DNA from: Namhaeicola sp039714555
GTDB taxonomy: Bacteria > Bacteroidota > Bacteroidia > Flavobacteriales > Flavobacteriaceae
DNA: 64,000 nucleotides
Assembly (NCBI GenBank): GCA_039714555.1
Contig: JBDLJB010000006.1
Location: 1-64,000 of the forward strand
Reading direction: 5' to 3'
A model generated the notes under the pieces. That model searched no databases. It was given only the letters and a program-made list of their open reading frames with translations, and was not told the DNA's origin. Within the stretch, counting starts at the first letter, position 1. Each line of letters starts with the position of its first letter. Shown here piece after piece: positions 34,991 through 43,199 of this stretch. A program made the position numbers and the translations under genes.

Positions 34991-35357
34991 TTATTTTGGT
35001 TTTTAATGTTGTTATAAAGGAGTTTATCATTTTTGATTCAATCAAAATTAGATTCTGTATTATTTCAAAATCTTCCTTTTTAATCAACTGAATTTTATAA
35101 GCGATTATTAATTGTGTTTCTAATTCATATAATGAACCTCTTGCTATTTTAATAAATTGTAAAAAATTATTGTTATAACCTCTTCCCCAGCCTTCAGCGA
35201 TATTTGATGGAACGGAAATAGAACTTCTTCTTATTTGGCTAGTTAATCCATATTGTTCAGCTTGAGCAAAAGAAACAGTTATTTTATAAATTACCTCTAC
35301 TAATTCAATTCCTTTTTGCCAAATTTTTAGTTCTTTATATGAATTTATACTACTCAT
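34983..35357 (-). CDS. Four-helix-bundle protein (23S rRNA intervening-sequence protein family)
   Basis: A 124-residue all-helical protein of the IVP/S23 family: YKELKIWQKGIELVEVIY, the conserved turn SSISVPSNIAEGWGRG, then ARGSLYELETQLIIAYKI. Such genes are known from intervening sequences in 23S rRNA genes and as scattered singletons; their biochemical role is unclear. Here it lies between soeBC and soeA in the same direction, framed by 10-bp inverted repeats, as if a cassette had been inserted into the operon. I start at MSSINSYKEL; seven more codons upstream are possible. Confidence 0.92.
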   Translation of the reverse strand: MSSINSYKELKIWQKGIELVEVIYKITVSFAQAEQYGLTSQIRRSSISVPSNIAEGWGRGYNNNFLQFIKIARGSLYELETQLIIAYKIQLIKKEDFEIIQNLILIESKMINSFITTLKTKITK

Positions 35358-35397
35358 ATTATTTTTTATTTTCACCAAATAACCAATTTACTTTTTT

Positions 35398-35407
35398 CTA
35401 AATAACT
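35398..35407. repeat. Inverted repeat, right arm around IVP gene
   Basis: CTAAATAACT, the exact reverse complement of 34981-34990. It lies four bases from the soeBC stop codon. Confidence 0.55.
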
Positions 35408-35410
35408 ATT

Positions 35411-37027
35411 TTATGCTAACGGTACACGTTGGGGTGCTTCCACCCATATTTTTTCAGTATCGTAAATTCCAATTAATACCAATATTGCAATAAGTACAAT
35501 TGTTATATTATTTGGAACTGTTAACAAAAGAACAAGTGGTATAATATTTCCTAAAAGAATAACACATAACCAAAACATTGTTTTGTATTCACCTTTTGTT
35601 ATCATCTTTACAACAGATTTTGCACTCGTTGTTGGATGAGTTATTGTTAATTCAATTAATAAAATAAATAAATTTATAACAATAGCAGTTATCATGGTAC
35701 TTCTTAAAATAACCATCCAATCTTCATAACCGGTAAGTAATAAAACTAAACCAAAAATTGCTACCCCTGCCATAATACTATGAATTAACATATGAAAAAC
35801 TAATGATGGACTTTGCCAAAAATCTCTACCTTTTGCTTGAGCAAATAAAAATGCTGTATAAATTGCTAAGATTATTGCGAAAAATGCTGTTATCCATAAT
35901 AATGGTAATTCTGGAATATTCCAACCAAAAAATGTTGATACTCCCCAAATAGTAACTAATAAGCCGAAAATTGAAATGGTATAACCTCCTTTAACCAACC
36001 ATGAATTCCATTGTGGACGCATTAATACATTTAAGAATCTGTCAGGTCTGTCTAAATCCATTACTAAGAATAATCCTGTTAGACCTAAGAACACTAAAGA
36101 GATACCAGCTGACCATATTTTAGTTGTATAAGAAACTTCATACCCTAGAATTATTGCTATAAAAGGAATTAAGAATGCACCTGCTGCTATTGCCTTTGTT
36201 AAAACATAAGCCGATACTTCCCAACCCCATAATATACCTTTATCAGGAGTATCATAAACTCTTCGAGCTTTTCCGTTTAGTACATCAATATAATTAGGAT
36301 TTTCTGATTCTTTTTTCTGATAAGCTGCTTGTAATTCATTATCAATACTCATTTGTAATAAATTTGCATCATCGTTTGAATGTAACATTTTTTCAGCTTT
36401 TTTAGCATAATGCCCAACACCTCTTGCTTGTGAATTCCATAAACCTGGTCCTGATTTATCAGTAGCTTCAGGATTTAAAGATTGGTGATCACCATTGATA
36501 TAAAATAAGTTAGGTTTAGTTCCTTTTTCAGGTTTTCTAACCATAACTTGTTCTCTTGATAACAAAAATGATATTTCTGTATTTGGATTGTCCATATCCC
36601 CTGCGATGATAGCGTGCTCAGGACATACTTCAACACAGGCCGGAGCTCTACCAATTTCAACACGATGTGCACAATAATTACATTTGGCTGCTGTATTATT
36701 ATCAGGATCGATATACAAAGCATCATAAGGACAAGCTTGCATACATGATTTACAGCCAATACATCGATTGTTGTCAAAATCAACTATTCCATCATCCCGA
36801 GTATAAAGCGCCTCTACCGGACAGATCTCCACACAAGGAGCATCTGTACAATGGTTACAACGCATTACTGAAAAAATTCTACGAGTATTTGGGAATTCAC
36901 CTTTTTCTACTTGTTTTACGTAAGTTCTGTTAACACCAACAGCAACGTCGTGTTCACTTTTACAAGCAGTTGTACAAGCATGACAACCGATGCATTTACG
37001 ATTGTCAATTATAAAACCGTACTTCAT
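35411..37027 (-). CDS. SoeB-SoeC-like fusion: ferredoxin subunit plus NrfD membrane anchor
   Basis: A single 538-residue chain joins two usual subunits. Residues 1-about 190 are an iron-sulfur subunit with four cysteine clusters (CIGCHACTTAC, CNHCTDAPCVEICP, CIGCKSCMQACP, CNYCAHR ... CVEVCP). After a linker with a Gln/Asn-rich stretch, residues about 265-535 form an NrfD/PsrC-type quinone-reactive membrane domain with about eight helices. It moves electrons from the molybdoenzyme to the quinone pool. It is the first gene of the operon soeBC-IVP-soeA-SulP-SulP, with a leader of about 100 bases and a Crp-type promoter. Confidence 0.92.
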   Translation of the reverse strand: MKYGFIIDNRKCIGCHACTTACKSEHDVAVGVNRTYVKQVEKGEFPNTRRIFSVMRCNHCTDAPCVEICPVEALYTRDDGIVDFDNNRCIGCKSCMQACPYDALYIDPDNNTAAKCNYCAHRVEIGRAPACVEVCPEHAIIAGDMDNPNTEISFLLSREQVMVRKPEKGTKPNLFYINGDHQSLNPEATDKSGPGLWNSQARGVGHYAKKAEKMLHSNDDANLLQMSIDNELQAAYQKKESENPNYIDVLNGKARRVYDTPDKGILWGWEVSAYVLTKAIAAGAFLIPFIAIILGYEVSYTTKIWSAGISLVFLGLTGLFLVMDLDRPDRFLNVLMRPQWNSWLVKGGYTISIFGLLVTIWGVSTFFGWNIPELPLLWITAFFAIILAIYTAFLFAQAKGRDFWQSPSLVFHMLIHSIMAGVAIFGLVLLLTGYEDWMVILRSTMITAIVINLFILLIELTITHPTTSAKSVVKMITKGEYKTMFWLCVILLGNIIPLVLLLTVPNNITIVLIAILVLIGIYDTEKIWVEAPQRVPLA

Positions 37028-37135
37028 TTTAATAAATGTTCAAGTTAAATTAGTAAGTAGCTTAAAGATAGTTTATTATTCTGAAAAAATAACAAATCTA
37101 TCTTTAAAATATTTTGATTTATATAGTTAGACTTT

Positions 37136-37179
37136 CAAATTTAAAAAAAATGAAGACATATCATGTAACAAAAGTTACT
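37136..37179 (-). promoter_or_regulatory. Crp-type operator (TGTAA form) plus -7 box before soe operon
   Basis: Palindrome TGTAACAAAAGTTACT at 37164-37179. On the minus strand a perfect TAAATTTG box lies at 37136-37143; the centres are 32 bp apart. The site also lies about 50 bases upstream of the moaD promoter on the other strand, so one bound protein could act on both transcripts. Confidence 0.75.
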
Positions 37180-37193
37180 TTAAATCTATTCAT

Positions 37194-37224
37194 TTGAATA
37201 GTTAAATCTGATTCAGTATTTTTG
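37194..37224 (+). promoter_or_regulatory. Promoter for moaD-moaE
   Basis: A TTG at 37194-37196 and a perfect -7 box TATTTTTG at 37217-37224 with 20 bases between, the normal Bacteroidota spacing; the moaD ATG is 32 bases further. Confidence 0.6.
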
Positions 37225-37255
37225 TTGAAAGCAAGTATTTATAAATATATTTTTG

Positions 37256-37498
37256 ATGATTATAGAAATCCTTTTTTTTGGAATGGCAAGAGATATTGTT
37301 AATGAAAATAAAATTAATTTAGAATTAAATGAAAACAAAGATGTTAATTTTTTAGTTAACTTACTGGAAGAAAAATATCCAAAATTTTCTTCAATTAATA
37401 GTTTTTCTGTAGCGGTAAATGAAGAATATGTTAAGAAAGATATTATTTTAAAAAATAATGATACTGTGGCAATCATTCCCCCTGTAAGTGGAGGGTAA
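37256..37498 (+). CDS. moaD: Molybdopterin synthase sulfur carrier subunit
   Basis: A ubiquitin-like protein of 80 residues ending in the required Gly-Gly (VAIIPPVSGG), which is adenylated and thiocarboxylated before giving sulfur to the pterin. Opening IIEILFFGMARDI is typical of MoaD rather than ThiS. I use the ATG; a TTG one codon earlier is possible. It starts the plus-strand cofactor genes, divergent from the soe operon, which encodes the only Mo enzyme in the window. Confidence 0.92.
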   Translation: MIIEILFFGMARDIVNENKINLELNENKDVNFLVNLLEEKYPKFSSINSFSVAVNEEYVKKDIILKNNDTVAIIPPVSGG

Positions 37499-37549
37499 GA
37501 ATTTATAAATAAGGAAATCCTTATATTTGAGTAGGATTTAAAAAGGGAT

Positions 37550-37975
37550 ATGAAAGAAAAAATATCTATACAAATTACTTCAGATAAATTAAATTTACAA
37601 ACTTGTTATGATTTTGTGCAAGATGATTCTTGTGGAGGAATTGCTTCATTTGTTGGAACAGTAAGAAATACAACTAAAAATAAAACAGTAAATAAATTAG
37701 TATTTTCTGCATATGAACCAATGGCAATTAAAGAAATGAAAAGAATAGCAGAAAAAGCATTGTTAAAATTTGAAATTAATAAAATAGCAATACATCACGC
37801 TGTTGGAAATTTGTTAATAGGAGATGTGCCAGTAATAATTACCGTTTCTTCAGCACATAGAGGTGCTGCTTTTGATGCTTGCCAATACGCAATAGATACC
37901 TTAAAAGTGACTGTACCGATCTGGAAAAAAGAACATTTTGATGATGGAGAGGTATGGGTAAATTCTCACCCTTAA
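37550..37975 (+). CDS. moaE: Molybdopterin synthase catalytic subunit
   Basis: The 141-residue large subunit that with MoaD converts precursor Z (cPMP) to molybdopterin. Family blocks: GGIASFVGTVRNTTKNK, AYEPMAIKEMKRIAEKA, IAIHHAVGNLLIGD and the catalytic lysine region VPIWKKEHFDDG. 52 bases after moaD, in the same operon. Confidence 0.96.
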   Translation: MKEKISIQITSDKLNLQTCYDFVQDDSCGGIASFVGTVRNTTKNKTVNKLVFSAYEPMAIKEMKRIAEKALLKFEINKIAIHHAVGNLLIGDVPVIITVSSAHRGAAFDACQYAIDTLKVTVPIWKKEHFDDGEVWVNSHP

Positions 37976-38002
37976 TAAATATAAATTATAAAATTAATCA
38001 AT

Positions 38003-38710
38003 ATGAAAATCAAACTAATCTTATTCTTATTACCATTATTTGTTTTTGCACAAAACGATCAAAAATCGTTAATTAAAAAAATGACCAAAGAGATTTCGGT
38101 TAATTATGTTTTACAGTTACCTGAGAATTATAATAATTTAAAACAGAATTGGCCTTTAATTGTCTTTTTACATGGATCAGGTGAAAGAGGAAATGACCTT
38201 TCAAAAGTAAGTATTCACGGACCTTTAAAATATATAAATGAAGGAAATAAATTAGATGCAATTATATTAGCACCTCAATGTCCTGAAACAGAAATCTGGG
38301 ATAATGATGTTTTGTATACATTGATAGAAGAAGTTGTTTATAAAAATAAAGTGGACATCACTCGTATTTATTTAACCGGATTAAGTATGGGAGGTTACGG
38401 TACATGGAATTTAGCCTTAGATCACCCTAAATTATTTGCAGCTGTAGTTCCAATCTGCGCGCCTATAATGTATAATTTTACTGAAAAAGCAAGTAAATTA
38501 AAAAACAATCCAATATGGGTTTTTCATGGAGGCAAGGATAAGGTTGTACCCGTTTCTTATTCAGAAAGAATGGTTGATGCTATAAAAAAATCGGGAGGAA
38601 ATCCTAAATTTACAATTTACCCCGATGCCGGTCATGACAGTTGGTCGATACCTTACAGTGATCCAAATTTTTATGCATGGATGTTAAGTCAAGAGCGAAA
38701 AATTAATTAA
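38003..38710 (+). CDS. Secreted alpha/beta hydrolase (esterase/peptidase-like)
   Basis: A 235-residue exported hydrolase with a cleavable signal peptide (LILFLLPLFVFAQ). The oxyanion region LIVFLHGSGERGNDL, nucleophile elbow GLSMGGYGTW, acid region FHGGKDKVVPV and base GHDSW give a complete Ser-Asp-His triad. It resembles the prolyl-oligopeptidase/phospholipase-carboxylesterase group; substrate unknown. It follows moaE by 27 bases but has no evident link to cofactor synthesis. Its stop codon overlaps the stop of the convergent MutS-like gene. Confidence 0.87.
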   Translation: MKIKLILFLLPLFVFAQNDQKSLIKKMTKEISVNYVLQLPENYNNLKQNWPLIVFLHGSGERGNDLSKVSIHGPLKYINEGNKLDAIILAPQCPETEIWDNDVLYTLIEEVVYKNKVDITRIYLTGLSMGGYGTWNLALDHPKLFAAVVPICAPIMYNFTEKASKLKNNPIWVFHGGKDKVVPVSYSERMVDAIKKSGGNPKFTIYPDAGHDSWSIPYSDPNFYAWMLSQERKIN

Positions 38711-40476
38711 ACAATCTCCATTTTTTTTAGTAAAAAAGAAGCATTCATATTTTGACAGATTCCTTTTTTTAGCTTGTAATCAAAATGTAATTCGTTATTT
38801 AATATTTCGGCATCAAAGTATTTATTTTTAATCTGTGTATAATCTTTTTCAATTTGACAAAGACTAAGATCATGTGTGGCAATGATTCCGGTTGAACCGG
38901 AATTGACCAGCTTTTCTACAAATCTTTTTGAGCCTATTGCTTTGTCAGTACTATTGGTTCCTTTTAAAATTTCGTCTAATACAATGAAATATTGATCTGT
39001 TTTAATTTCTTCAACAATAAATTTTAATCTTTTTAATTCTGAAAAGAAATAAGATTCATCTTTAGATAGAGAATCCGATGTTCGCATACTGGTTATTAAT
39101 TTTATGGGTGTGTATTCGTATTTTTCAGCACAAACCGGTAAACCAATATTTGCCATCACAATACTAAGAGATACCGTTCTTAAAAAGGTACTTTTACCTG
39201 CCATATTTGCTCCGGTAATGATAAAGAATTCTTTTTTCTGTATTATAAAATCATTGTCAATTCTTTGATTCTTTTTGATCAAAGGATGACCTAAATTTTT
39301 AGAGTCAATAACCATATCATTCTTATTGATCACAGGAAAAGTATGATTTGGATGATTAAAATGATAATTTGCTAAACTGTTTTGCACATCAAAAAATGCA
39401 ATAACATCAAACCAATTTTCTACTTGGTCATGGTAATTTTTAATCCATTTTTCAATTTTAAAACTCTGCTGTAAATCCCACAACAAAAACCCATTACCTA
39501 AAATGCCAAAAATCATATTATTTCTTTGGTCAAAAGCATCTAAAATCTTTGAAAATTTCTTTAAAATTAATGATGCTTTTTCTTTTTCAGTCTGTATTTT
39601 TTTTTGTTTTTCTTGTAAAAGAGGAGCAGTAAATTCTTCCTTTTCGATTAGATCCAGTAATTTGTGATATTGGTTAAAATTACTTTTTACTTTATCGGCA
39701 TTATTGTAAAGGTCATTTATTTTTTTAATGTAAAAAAAGATAATTGAAATTCCGATTAGAAACCATAGAAATAAAACAGAAAATGGTGTGATTTTCAAAA
39801 AGGATATTATTATTAAGATGAAAGAAATGAAACTAAAAATTAGTGGGATAAAAGAAAAATGATCAGCGACAAAATAATTGTAATCCTTTATCCATTGAAG
39901 AATACTTTTTGAGTCGGTATCAACAGATATCATTTTTGCTGTTGCCGAATAATCTTGTCTCCATTTCGGTTTTTTTGATAATCCTTCAAGTGCCTTTTGT
40001 TTTTTTTCAATACCACCTATTGAATTTTCGGTTAAAATTTTTGCAAGTTCTTGTGTTCCTGATTTGGTTGTTGTTCGGTTGAGGTATTGAAAAAAAGATC
40101 CTTTTCCAAACAGATCGATATCAAAACTAAAAAAATGGTTAGCATCAGTAAATTCATCCCCGGAATCATAATTTTCATAATCACCATTTAAGATATTAAT
40201 TTCTTTTTGATTTATTTTTATTAATTCGTTTGCTTTTTTTTGCTGGTAACGTAGATCATTGTGTTTGACAATTAAAAAGATAAAAACACTTAAACCAAGA
40301 AGCAAAATTGAAATCACAAATTTTATATTACCTAAAAAATAATATATAGCAATTGCTGTAGAAACAAATACTAATAGGCGTAAAAAACTTGTGTTTGTCA
40401 GTTTTTTATTTAAAACTTTGGCTTTATTCGTGAAATATTTCTTTTGGGAAATATAAAAATCAATTGGTTTTTGCAT
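38707..40476 (-). CDS. Membrane-associated MutS-like ATPase
   Basis: A 589-residue protein with the MutS C-terminal core: lever/clamp helices (about 260-380), then Walker A FIITGANMAGKSTFLRTVS and Walker B YFIVLDEILKGTNSTDK. It lacks the mismatch-binding N-terminal domain. Instead two hydrophobic hairpins (about 30-68 and 205-250) predict membrane insertion, unusual for MutS relatives but typical of a Bacteroidota branch annotated as DNA mismatch repair protein MutS. A role in mismatch repair is doubtful. Its ATG directly follows the TAA of the MoeB-like gene, so the two are co-translated. Confidence 0.85.
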   Translation of the reverse strand: MQKPIDFYISQKKYFTNKAKVLNKKLTNTSFLRLLVFVSTAIAIYYFLGNIKFVISILLLGLSVFIFLIVKHNDLRYQQKKANELIKINQKEINILNGDYENYDSGDEFTDANHFFSFDIDLFGKGSFFQYLNRTTTKSGTQELAKILTENSIGGIEKKQKALEGLSKKPKWRQDYSATAKMISVDTDSKSILQWIKDYNYFVADHFSFIPLIFSFISFILIIISFLKITPFSVLFLWFLIGISIIFFYIKKINDLYNNADKVKSNFNQYHKLLDLIEKEEFTAPLLQEKQKKIQTEKEKASLILKKFSKILDAFDQRNNMIFGILGNGFLLWDLQQSFKIEKWIKNYHDQVENWFDVIAFFDVQNSLANYHFNHPNHTFPVINKNDMVIDSKNLGHPLIKKNQRIDNDFIIQKKEFFIITGANMAGKSTFLRTVSLSIVMANIGLPVCAEKYEYTPIKLITSMRTSDSLSKDESYFFSELKRLKFIVEEIKTDQYFIVLDEILKGTNSTDKAIGSKRFVEKLVNSGSTGIIATHDLSLCQIEKDYTQIKNKYFDAEILNNELHFDYKLKKGICQNMNASFLLKKMEIV

Positions 40477-41574
40477 TTAATAATTTTCAATTCCGTAGTT
40501 CAAACTATAAACGTTTAAATCAGGGTATTTTTCTTTCAAATTTAATGTTGCAGCATAACTTAAAATACCTTTTTTACACACAAAAGTATAAACTTTATCA
40601 GTATCGATTTTTAAATCATCGACTTTAAATTCCGAAAAGGGTATCTTTAAATTTACGTGAAAAGGTAAAGTTATATTTAAATCTTCAATTAGTGATATTA
40701 TAATCAAATCTTCATTTTCAATTTTTTGTCTAAATTCTTTTGCAGAGAGCATAAAATCTTCTTCTTTAATTTCACAATTCGGATCGTCATAATTATTGTG
40801 TTTAAATGATTTTAAGATACATCCCCTTTCTGATTTTTTATAGCATGGCTCACTACTGAGCTTCATTTTAAATTGTGAGTTTTCTAAACTGTTATAGATT
40901 AAGATCTGATTCATTAAAGGTTCACCGGTATGTGTAATAATTTTAATAACTTCATTAGCCTGCATCATACCAATGATTCCTACAATGGTATTTAAAGTGC
41001 CAATTTCAGAACAATTTGGAATTTGTTGTGATGTCATTTCAGGAAAAGCATCTCGTAAATTTGCAGTTCTTTTCGAGTCTTTTGTCATATTAAAAGTTGC
41101 TACATAACCGTCATGTTTATACAAGGAGCCATAAATTAGAATGGTATCGGTAATTACACAAACATCATTTAATAAATATTTTGTAGGTAGGCTATCGGTA
41201 CAGTCAACAACAATTGCAAAATCATCGATAATATCAATAGCATTTGATTTATTTATAGCTTGTTTGGTATAAGTAACATTAACAAACGGGGAAATTGATC
41301 GTATATAATTTGTTAAAACTTCAGCTTTAGATTTGCCAATATCCTCTGTTTTATAAAAAACCTGTCGATGTAAATTAGAAACATTTACCACATCAAAATC
41401 TACAAGATGAATATTCCCAACACCACTAGCAGCTAAATAAACTGCTGCAACACTACCCAAACCACCACAACCAACAATTAGAATTTCTGCATCTTGTAGT
41501 TTTTGTTGTCCGTTTTCACCAATTTCATTTAATGTAGTTTGGCGTAGGTATAATTGTTCTTTAGTAATTTTCAT
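40477..41574 (-). CDS. moeB: MoeB/ThiF-family adenylyltransferase with C-terminal rhodanese-like domain
   Basis: Activates the MoaD (and possibly ThiS) C-terminus by adenylation. N-terminal E1-like part: RQTTLNEIGENGQQKLQ, nucleotide loop ILIVGCGGLGSVAAVYLA and DFDVVNVSNLHRQVFY, catalytic DCTDSLPTKYLLND. The last ~95 residues form a degenerate rhodanese fold with a cysteine at FVCKKGILSY, possibly the sulfur donor. The zinc-binding CxxC pairs of E. coli MoeB are not evident. Followed without a gap by the MutS-like gene. Confidence 0.9.
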   Translation of the reverse strand: MKITKEQLYLRQTTLNEIGENGQQKLQDAEILIVGCGGLGSVAAVYLAASGVGNIHLVDFDVVNVSNLHRQVFYKTEDIGKSKAEVLTNYIRSISPFVNVTYTKQAINKSNAIDIIDDFAIVVDCTDSLPTKYLLNDVCVITDTILIYGSLYKHDGYVATFNMTKDSKRTANLRDAFPEMTSQQIPNCSEIGTLNTIVGIIGMMQANEVIKIITHTGEPLMNQILIYNSLENSQFKMKLSSEPCYKKSERGCILKSFKHNNYDDPNCEIKEEDFMLSAKEFRQKIENEDLIIISLIEDLNITLPFHVNLKIPFSEFKVDDLKIDTDKVYTFVCKKGILSYAATLNLKEKYPDLNVYSLNYGIENY

Positions 41575-41700
41575 GTGTTAATGATAATTATTTTTACAGT
41601 TCTTTTATACCATATTTCAAGCCAAACAATTGTGTTTCCTATGGTTGATAATTGTTTGAAAATTTGCAAAGGACTGTTACTATTTAATATATGAAGAATT

Positions 41701-42816
41701 TTAGCCATTCAGTTCTTTTTTTACATTATTAAATTCTTCAGGAGTATTCACATTTGTTATAAACTTATCGGCAACTTCAACTATTTCAATTTCTGAATTG
41801 ATCATAACTTTTCGAGGACAAGAAATTCCTTGAGCTAAATAATTTAGTAAGATAGGGTATGCTTTTGGTTCCCAAATCGTAACCAATGGTTCTGGAAATT
41901 GTTTTCCTTTTCCTTTAATGGCAGTAGCAATTTTTGAGGGGTTTCGACTTTTTAATAGTAATTTAATGATATTTTCATCTAAAAAAGGTAAATCAGTGGC
42001 AATTACCAACCAAGCCGTATTAGGGTTTTGTTGAAAGGCAGAGCAAATTGCACCAAAAGGGCCAAGGCCTAAAAACACATCTTCAACGGTTGACACATCA
42101 GTAATTTTTTGTTCTTTTCTGACCGATAAATAGGTTTTAAAATTTAAATTTTCAAGCATTTCAAAGGCATAATTTCTTTGGGTTTTTCCATGAAAATTTA
42201 ATAAACCTTTATCTGAACCCATTCTTACACTTTTGCCGCCAGCTAAAACTAAACCTTGAACGGGAGCAATTTTTTGTTGAATTAAGTTTTCGATATGTTG
42301 AGAAATTTTATCAATTTCTGAAATAGTGTAAATTTTTAAATTTTGAATACTTGGATCTTTTTTAATTAAGAAATCAAATATTTTTGTGTCGTTATTCAAA
42401 AGGATGATAAACTGAATATTATTCAATTGATCGATTCTTTTTAAAACTGAATTTTCTTTTTCTTTATCTAAAATCAATATTTGTTGTTCGCCTTGATAAT
42501 GATTGCCATTGATAAATAAAAAATCATATTCTGAAAAATAAATTTTATCATTATAACGATTCATTGTTTCCGCTTTAGCGATATCTAATTTACCTGAAGC
42601 ATTAAAAGTAAAGTTATCAATTTTTGGTATTGTGATTTCTTTACTATGTGAAGCATCCAAATAAGCTATTTTTGTGCTTTTTTGAAGGTTTTCAACTATA
42701 TTTTGTACCAAATCACTAATTATTGAGCATTTTGTCCCTAAAAAAGCAATTTCGTTGGGTGCATAATTGCCAAAATATCTTCTTATAAGTTTGGTGTGCT
42801 TTTTGTGTTTTTGCAT
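41701..42816 (-). CDS. mobA: Molybdenum cofactor guanylyltransferase MobA with degenerate MobB-like N-terminal domain
   Basis: Adds GMP to molybdopterin to make the MGD cofactor that DMSO-reductase-family enzymes such as the SoeA-like protein need. The MobA domain starts near residue 186: GLVLAGGKSVRMGSDKGLL, later VIATDLPFLDENII. The first ~180 residues look like a MobB fold (IAFLGTKCSIISDLVQNIV at the P-loop position), but the Walker lysine motif is lost, so it cannot bind nucleotide in the usual way. 371 residues in total against about 195 for plain MobA. Confidence 0.88.
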   Translation of the reverse strand: MQKHKKHTKLIRRYFGNYAPNEIAFLGTKCSIISDLVQNIVENLQKSTKIAYLDASHSKEITIPKIDNFTFNASGKLDIAKAETMNRYNDKIYFSEYDFLFINGNHYQGEQQILILDKEKENSVLKRIDQLNNIQFIILLNNDTKIFDFLIKKDPSIQNLKIYTISEIDKISQHIENLIQQKIAPVQGLVLAGGKSVRMGSDKGLLNFHGKTQRNYAFEMLENLNFKTYLSVRKEQKITDVSTVEDVFLGLGPFGAICSAFQQNPNTAWLVIATDLPFLDENIIKLLLKSRNPSKIATAIKGKGKQFPEPLVTIWEPKAYPILLNYLAQGISCPRKVMINSEIEIVEVADKFITNVNTPEEFNNVKKELNG

Positions 42817-43199
42817 TTAAAATACCTTTTTGATGAATAGTTCCAGGTTTACAAAAATACTTAATATTTTAGTATTGAAACAAAGCTTTAAAAAAAGGAT
42901 TGAAGATTATATAATAAGTGAATTATTTTTTGTAGCTTTATAAGTTAAATAGAGAAGAAACCCCTTAAAATACTTCAATAAATGAAACCTTTATTTAAAC
43001 CCTTTCTCGTGTTAATTTTATCCTGTTTATAATTGACTTAACAAACTTTTTAAGTCAATTTTTTTTTACAAAACTGATTCTTTAAATAATAGTTAATGGT
43101 ATCATGTATTGGTGCTGTTATCTATTGAAAAAAGTAAAGGTAAATTCATAATATGCCTTTATTTTATACCCATAACCTTAACCTATAAAAATTAAAATT
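42817..43199. other. Intergenic region with plus-strand terminator
   Basis: 383 bases between divergent mobA and a lipoprotein gene. A clear plus-strand terminator at 43031-43067 has no gene ahead of it, so a short RNA or an attenuated leader may be made here. No other structure seen. Confidence 0.5.
43031..43067 (+). terminator. Orphan intrinsic terminator
   Basis: 10-bp stem AATTGACTTA / TAAGTCAATT, ten-base loop, then nine T residues on the plus strand. No plus-strand gene lies upstream between 42817 and here. Confidence 0.8.
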
